Shown in pieces: positions 27,601 through 36,600 of a stretch of DNA of 64,000 nt. The first letter of the stretch is position 1, and every line of letters starts with the position of its first letter. The position numbers and the translations under genes are program-made. The notes below the pieces were generated by a model that was not told where the DNA came from, ran no database searches, and saw only the letters and a list, made by a program, of their open reading frames with translations. The stretch comes from Aphrophora alni (lineage: Eukaryota > Arthropoda > Insecta > Hemiptera > Aphrophoridae), in contig OY740767.1 of assembly GCA_963513935.1 (NCBI GenBank), positions 152,588,431 to 152,652,430 on the forward strand. Reading direction: 5' to 3'.

Positions 27601-30600
27601 AAATTTATGTTTATCCTAACCTACACTATACATATCTTTTCAATACCTAAAGCATTAAAATAGTAATCAGTAAAAAAAACCTAACATGTGACTAACCTGA
27701 TAAAAATTCATTTAGGTTAGGATAACATGAACTGAAATGAAAGTTTTTGTGTGTTGTGTAAGAAAGCATTTTCATCTGTGAATACAAATGTCACACAAAC
27801 TTTATCTTATTCAGACAAAAACATTAATATTATATTATATAAATACTCATAAAGAAATTCAGTGACTGACCACTTTACAAGGAACTTGGGTATCTTTTAT
27901 ATATTCTGAAAAATCTCATTTAAAATATATGGTATGAAGATGATACAATTAATTAATTTCTAAAGAATTATCAGAGATATCAATATAACAAAGTTTATCT
28001 CAAAGTTAATTATTTGAACATGTAATTTTAACTTGTTATTCATTTTTTTAATGTCAGAAGTTTTTGTTTTTTCAAATGTGTACTAGACGTACTAAACATA
28101 TTCTAAAAGGTACATGTAAAAAAATGCTAGGCTGTTTGTTTATAATTTGTAGATTTTTTTTATAAAACAATATAATTTTTCCTAGATATTAATGATTTTT
28201 TTAAAAAAATCATTCACAAGTAATTGGTTAACACAGTAAACAATTTAATTTACTATGGAATAAAATATGTTTTAAATCATATTAAATGAAAGTTATAAAT
28301 GAATATAAAGTTTCATTTTTTTTATTGAATTACACAATTAAAATCATGAAGTCAAAATAATTTGTGCGCTACACAACAGGCAATATTATTCATAAGAAAC
28401 ACAGTAAATTTCATTCAGCTATCTACAGAAATAAAACGTAAAACTTCACTGAAACTTGTAAATGTGCAATGTTTATCTGAATATTACAGGTTTATAGTAC
28501 AGTACAAACCGCGAACCCGGCTCTCCGGGTAACCCGGACCGATTTAGAAAAAAATCTGAGTGAGATTGATTGTTATCGGGAGATATTAATAAACTTCACT
28601 GGAGCAGTAGACTGAAGAGTGTCTCAAGGGGCAGGTGCTTGCTGAATTGTTACCTGGGGCTGTAATTCTGAGAATTGGCATGCACATGAACTTGAGTCAG
28701 CGTCACATGTCAGTCTGTACAGATCTGTATTGTCGTTTCCTGCCACTGGCCACTATACCTGCCCCTATACGTCATGTAAACTATATCAGTTGAGTTCAGT
28801 TATTCTTCGAGAGTTTGCTTTTTGTTATTGTGCGAGTTTGTTAAATTTATTTACAATTGTGTTTACGAGTTGTTGACTGTTTTGTTCCATTTGTTAATCT
28901 CTTTTAATAAGAGTTGTTATTTAAATAGCCTTTACTTTAAGTGAGTTTCTATGTGTTATTTCATATATTACGTCTGTAAATATGTTAAAAACCTGCTTTG
29001 TTCAATATAATGACAATTTCCGCTAATTACGTTTCCAAATATTGATTTTTCCCATGTTCCCTAGCTAACCCGGATTTTCGTTATCTTGGATCGGTTCCCA
29101 GTTACTCCCAGTGCTCCCAGTTACTCCGAGTTAACAAGGTTGTACTGTAATTAATTTCTCTAATCAGTTGTACATGTTTATGATATTTAACTAACAAAAT
29201 GATTGTTTCTAACACAGCTAATATAAAATATAAATACATGTTTAGTATTATTTCTTTGCTCCCAAAATGTCCAGATAAACAGATATCGGCACTTCATGTA
29301 TAAAGTACCAACATCCGGTGAACAGGACGTTGAAACTTTATCAGTAACATCAGTAACTTTATTATTGACATCCGGAACACATGAGATTGACACTAGTTAC
29401 GGTTTAAGGTTACGTTTACACTTCCTCAAAATGAATGTGGTGATTTTCTGTATAGTACGAGCTAAGATTTGGATTGGTTAAGGAGTTTTCATTGTCATAG
29501 AAACTTCTGGATCTGATACCAACAAACTAGAGACAATATAGATCCTCAACAAATCTTCTATGATTGAAGGGGGTTATATTATAAGAATTGTTAAACTGGA
29601 TTTCTACATAGTTTTTTATGGACATCTTATCATCATTCTCACAGAAACTTCAATACCTAGGATAATTAAACATTAAGAAAAGATAAAGCTGTCCCTGAAG
29701 AAAATTTGCAATAAATTCCCTAATATTGAATGTGCTTTGGTAAAAACTATTGTTAAAAATACTGGCTAAAATACTGGTTAAAATACTGGTTAAAAATACT
29801 GGCCTGGCTATCTGACCAGTATTTTTATGGATATCTTATTCTTGCAGTCACAGAAACTTCTGAACCTAAGATCATCAAACTTGCAGACAGTACAAAGCTA
29901 TCTCTAAAGAAAATCCTATCAAAAGTGTTTAGGTTATAAGTATTTTTAGCAGTCATCTGACCTGTTTTTATACGAACATCTTATCCTCTCAGTGGATAAA
30001 ACTTCTGGAATTAAGATCATCAAACATGAAGGCAATATAAAGCTGACCCTGGAGAAGATGCCATTCAATGTGGTTTAGTTATGAACATTTTTAGCCATGA
30101 CATTTGACCAGTTTTTTATATAGACATCATAGAAAATGGTGGACTTTGGACCATCAACTATGGAGATGATGTGAAGCTGAAAAAAAAACTTCAGCTAAAT
30201 AACCTCCCATTGAAAGTGTTTAAGTTCTAAATATTATTTGCCTCGCTGTCTGACTTCTTTTTATATGGGCATCTTATCTTCATTTGTCATGGAAAGTTCT
30301 GTACTTAAGACATCAAAGATGGTGACAATATAAACCATCCTGAAGATCCTAAAGATCCTGAAGAAGTTGGAAAACCTCATTGAAGGTGTTTAGGTTTTAA
30401 ATATTGTAAGCCTGACTATCTAACTTGTTTTTGTATGAGATATTATCCTCATTATAGCAGAAACTTCTGGACCTAAGACAATCAAACATGGAGACAATAT
30501 AAAGTTGTTCCTAACGAAAATCCTTGGTTAATCCCGCCTCATTGAAGGTGTTAGGTATGAGTAGTTTTAGCCTAGACATGTGACCAGTTTTTATATGGAG

Positions 30601-33600
30601 ATTGTCACTGTCATATAAACTAGTGGACCTAAGACCATCAACTATGGAGGCGATATAAAGCTGACCCTGAAGAAACACCTTAGCTAATCGCCTCCCATTG
30701 GAAGTGTTTAGATCCTAAATATTGTTACCCGGGTTATTTTACTTGTTTTATATGACCTTCTTATTCTCGCTGTCACAGAAAGTTCTGGACTTAGGACCAT
30801 CAAACACGGAGACAATACAAAACTGTCCCTGAAGAAAATCTTTATATAGACATCTTATTCTCAGTGTTGTAGAATTGACATTATCAATTTTACTGGTGGA
30901 CGTAAAACCATCAAAGTGGAGACAATATAGAGCTGTTCCTGAAGAAGATGAAAAACCTCAGCTAATCCCTTCCTATTGAAGGTGTTTAGGTTATAAGTAT
31001 GTTTGCCTAGACATTTGACCAGTTTTATATGGACATCATATTGTCGCTCGTAGAAACTGGCGGGTGTAAGACCATCAACTGAGTGGATGAACTACTAAAC
31101 GACCTGAGCAGGGCTGGGTTTGACGTTCTTGGTTATGCTGATGACATAACCATAACTGTGAGGGGCAAGCATGACTCCGTTATAGGGGAGAGAATGCAGA
31201 AAGCCATTAACATAACAAAAAACTGGTGTCTCAAAGAGGGCATGAATATAAACCCGTTAAAGACCACTATTGTTCCATTTACTAAACGAAGGAAATTAAA
31301 TTTACCTAGCTTTCACCTAAATGGAATCACCATTCCCCTCTCTAAGGAGGTAAAATACCTTGGGGTGACACTGGACCAAACGTTAACGTGGGAGAGTCAC
31401 CTATCTAAGACGACCAACAAGGCCATTAAAACACTTTGGTCGTGCCGCCAAATGGTCGGCAAAATGTGGGGTCTGAATCCCAGAGCTAATAACTGGATCT
31501 ACAAGCAGGTCGTTAGACCCGCTATCCTCTATGCGTCAGCAGTTTGGTGGAGGAAGGTAGACCAAAGTACCGCGCAAGCAAAGTTGGCTAAAGTGCAAAG
31601 ACTAGCATGTTGAAGCATCATAGGTGCCATGAAAACAACACCCACTGCCGCGCTGGAGATCCTTCTAGGTTTGGATCCCCTACCGGTTGCAATTAAGGAG
31701 GAAGCTATGAAGCAGGTCCTCAAACTACATGAGGAATACCATTTCAAAGTAGGTAACCTCAAAGGACATCTGGAAATTCTCAGAGCCACTCCTTTATTGG
31801 ATATGGCTGCTGCAAGTGACCAGATGAAAGTAAAAATGATCTTTGATCACAAATACAAAGTTCGCTTCCCTATTAGGGAAGACTGGACGGGAGGCACTGA
31901 ATGTGTGCCGGCAGACTCCCAAAAATGGTTCACAGACGGATCCAAAATGGAAGGTGGTGTGGGGGCAGGAGTGGTGGGACCAAAAGACATGTGTCCCTCA
32001 GTGCTGATGCCACCATATTTCAAGCAGAGGTACATGCCATCCATTTGGTGGCAAATCATCTGATTACTAAAAACGAATGCAAACAAAAAATTAGCATTAT
32101 GTCGGATAGTCAAGGGGCATTAAAAGCACTTCAAAGTAACAACTTGAGATCAAAGATGCTTCACGAATGCCATCTTTTTATATGGCTATCTTCTCACAGT
32201 CACAGAACCATTTCAACCTAGGACCATTAAATATGGAGATGGCACAAAGCTGTCTCTGAAGAAAATCCTTAGCTAATCCCCTCGCATTGAAGGTGTTTAG
32301 GTTCTAAGTATTTTAGCCTGGCTATCTGAACAGTTTTTAAATGGAAATCTTATCATTGTCACAGACACTTCAGGATTTTCGACCATTAAACTTTAAACAA
32401 CTTAAAGCTGTCCCTGAAGAAGATCCTTATAAAATCTTCTCTCATTGAATGTCTTCAGTATAAGTTTTTAGCCTGTTTATTACATAGACATCTCTCTGTC
32501 GCAGAAACTTCTGAACCTAACATCATAAAACATTGAGATCATCTAAAACTGTCCCTGAAGAAGATTCCAAGTTAATACATTTTTAGTGTTGGGATTAGGT
32601 TATAGATATTATGGCTGACTCTCCTCCTTTTATGAGGCATGTAATTCATGTAAGATGTGTCCAGCAGTCTACACAACTGACAGGTGAAATCACTATTAAA
32701 TGCTCCATTTTATTTATTTATATATATATTTTTTTTATTTGAAGTAGTTGAAACATCATTATTTGAAGTTGAAAAGGAGACTAACATAAATCTAACAAAT
32801 TGACCCTAAAAGCAAAAAACAATATACAAACTTTAACATTGTCAGTGGGTAGTGGGAATCTAAGCTCTGCATCATACTATTTTGGCAATATTCTGACAGA
32901 ATGGTTTAGTGAGCACTTGGTGTGCTTCTCTTTGGCCATTAAAAAGTTATCATCCTGGCCATTCCTTAGTTCAGGCTAGACTACATGATTATATTTTAAG
33001 GAGAGTATATTTTATATTAGTATGTGCAGATTCCATATGTTTTAGTCCGTGCTAGGTCACCGGCATAGTTTATTATCTTAATGTTATCTAGGAGTTCCAA
33101 TTTAAGGAATCCATCATAATATATGTACCACATCAGTAATCCCAGTGGAACACCACATGTCATACTCAGTTCCTGTCCTTTGCATTGGGTGTACTTCTCC
33201 TTGCATCCAGGTAACTCATTGCCATCTTGATTAAGTATGGTATTTGTTTACTCCTCTACCAACCAAATCCTCCACGATGATATCTCATCTTGCATTGCTA
33301 AAAATATTTTAAATGTCTAAAATCACAAAAGCATAGACATCATGATCACTACCCCTACAAATATTGGACCTTGTTCACAATTATCTGCACTTCCTGCATA
33401 CCGTTCACAGTAGAACTGCCTCGATAAACTCAAAGTGCATGTTGGAGATACCAATTTCTTTTTCAATTTCATCTCTCAGCATGTTTACCAGAAGCCTCTC
33501 TAAAAGCTTTCCAAATTTATTCAGAATACATAGAGAGGTCTATAAGACATATGCAGCAGGATGTTCATCAACCTACAGCATGTTTCTGAATAGACCATGG

Positions 33601-36600
33601 CTATTTTTTTAACAATCTCTATAGGTTCTCCATGTCAGGTCCTGGCGTCTTGTTCAGTTTAACATGACCTCTTGCCAGTCGGATGTCCATCATCACCTCA
33701 GGAAAACTCCAAGTGATCCAAGGAGAAAATTCCACCACCATCTTCTTCTCCTCTTCTGCCGTGAGTAGTGTGGGTACCCTTTTGTAAAGTTTACTTTGAT
33801 TTTTAGCCTTTGGAACCACTGTGTTAAATTGGTTAAAATGCTCTTATTTGTTATCAAAAGTAGTTCTCTATACTTTTTAAGCTTGTTGCAAACTATTTAT
33901 AGGCTACACCCCAAAAATCCCATTCAAGATCATTACATAGCTCTTTCCATTCCTTCTTCTTAGCACTAAGATCTTAGACTTTAAACCTATTCTCAACCTC
34001 TTATATCTAATGTCACATTCTCTTCTAACAACTGGTTCATGATCTGTCCCATTCATACGGACTGTATTTCTTCTAGCCTGCTCGTCTGGCCTCTGCAATA
34101 TCAGTATTCCACCATTAATAAACTGGTATCCTTTTTAAACCTACTCTTGTTCTTTTCCTTGGAAATGCCATATCGCAGACAGTTGTACTGTTACATCTCA
34201 TGTCTGAATCAGGCCATCCCTCTCTTCTAACATTTCAATAAGCGTGAGAACAAACTATCAAAAACCTTCATGTATTCTTCTCATGCGTTTCATCTTTTCA
34301 TTATATACCCGTTATTTCCTGATGTGTATTATACCTTATCCAATATACTATGTTGTAGTCGTTGGCAAAATTTTCTTTGCCTTGTACTATCCAATCCTTA
34401 ATCATGTTGAAAAATCTGATGAGCAGATAGCGATGTCAGTTCTTGAGTTACTTTTCTCTCTTCGTAATGTGGATGAGTCCTTACTTTAGCCACAGCCAGA
34501 TCCATATTGTCTATCTGTTCTTTAAACATGCTTTTTGTTGACATTTTATGGGGATCCTCATCTAATTCCCTTTGCATTAAACTCACCAGCCAATAGTAAT
34601 CGCTGTTCTCGGTGATTCATCTTAATGTTGTACTTGAACCCGTTTAGATAAGCGACATACTCATTTCTTTCTGTATTAGGAGATATATAACATCCAGTGA
34701 TGGTTACTGATTTTATTCTGACCCAAGTAAAACCATCGTAACTTCCACTACCAATGAACTCAAACCTACTACTACATCCTTGATGGTCAGATCTATCCAC
34801 ATTTGCTCCTCTGTATTTTATCTGTCAATGCCTGTCGAATCTTATCAAGCTGTGTGGAGCCATCATCTGTTGCCCATTCTAGGACTGATTCGCAAACTGG
34901 CTTTGGTCCAATCTAATTATGAGTGTCTCTCTTTCATTCCCAACTATTCATTGATGATCAGGCACTTATTCAAGCATCATATTATTGTACACCGAATGGT
35001 TCATCAGGCTTTTATGACACTCCCAAACCAGTTTATAATTGAACAAATTTGAGTCTATAACTTTTGAGTGCCGCTTGGGTGTCTGTACAAATAATATACA
35101 CATACTGGAGTAACACATACTAAGACAAGCCTTTCGCTGTAATATGGTGGTTATTGTCTTTGGTTGGTTTTAGTAAACTTTGAAATTCCGGATAACTCAT
35201 TCTACAATGTTTTACTAATTTTACTAGATAATCTTGTTACTATCTGACAATTAATTGTGTTAATCTCAATGAGACAATGCATAAGATGAAATAAAGACTG
35301 AATCCAATATGTGTTTGTTACATATTTTTCTTCAGAATTTTGTTAACGTCACATAACTCGTCCTGGATCCATAGTTGCTATTTGAAGTTATATGTGGGAG
35401 AGTATTGTCAGATCACACACAATAACACATGGTAAGAGCACGACAGAGACACAGAACATTTTATGAAAGTCAGTGTTGAAACCTCCAGACTGATTATTTG
35501 TCACAAGGAAAAACTGGTTCTCCTATTTTTGCATTTATACAAATATTAATTTACATTTGTACAAAAATATAATCTGATTTCTTGGAAGTTTACATTTTGA
35601 AAGTATAAAACAGTTGCTTGTTTTCTTATTTCATAACTTCGTCAATTACATGTTTCTGTATGTACTATCTGTATAATATTATGTAACTATACTTGTTTAT
35701 AGGTTTGACGAAGAAGAAAGAAAATTTTATGAATATACTCACTCAGGCACTAACACTAATTTGTGGCATAACTACACGGAACGAGTTCAACTGATCGAAG
35801 AAAATTTGCTGGAAGAATTGAAATATTATCAAGAATCCCCAGAAAAACATCCGAGATATGATGAAGAGTTTAAAGTATACTGGAATAAAAGAAATAAAGA
35901 ACTAATAGCAATGGGTGAGAACCCTAGGAACTATGATATCAAAGTTGAATGGAACGCATTCTGGGAAATTCAGTTGAATGAATGGTTTAAAGACCTATTT
36001 GAAAAGGAAAAAGCTCAACTAAGGCAACAACTACAATTTTTACAAATTGAGAGTAGTACCAAAGCTGTTGATTCAAAGACACATGTTAAACCTATGGATT
36101 ATGACAAATCTGTTTCTAATAAAAGGTATTTTGATTCTACCAGCCGTAATAGCAGATATGAAACATCTAAAAAACGGAAGATGTCGCCCAGTAATAGTTA
36201 TGAAGCATCTTCAAGGCAATCTTCACATGTACCAGTTATTCCAGTTCTAAGAAAACTTTCTGTTTTAGAACACAATCTAGGATCTTTAGGACCTAAAGTA
36301 GTCAATCTTCTGTCTACAGCTTTAACATTGGAAAAGACAATGAAAAATGGTGCAGATGCTGTAATGTCATCTGAAGAAAATTGTGTATTATTGGAAACAG
36401 TAAAGGAAAAATTGAAAGGGTTCATACAATCTGGATTGATGCAGGAAGCCATGGTAACAGTGGCGGAAGCTGCGATTAAGAGTGTACTTGATTTACTAAA
36501 GAGTTCAGCTGCTAAAAAAGAAAAATCTTCTATTTCAAAAAATAGACGACCACGTTCGAATTCAAGAAAACAACATTCCAATGAACAAAAATCAAGTTTC

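Noticed and set aside
31847..32113. Minus-strand frame of 88 codons
   Set aside because: Antisense to the LINE RNase H segment on the plus strand.
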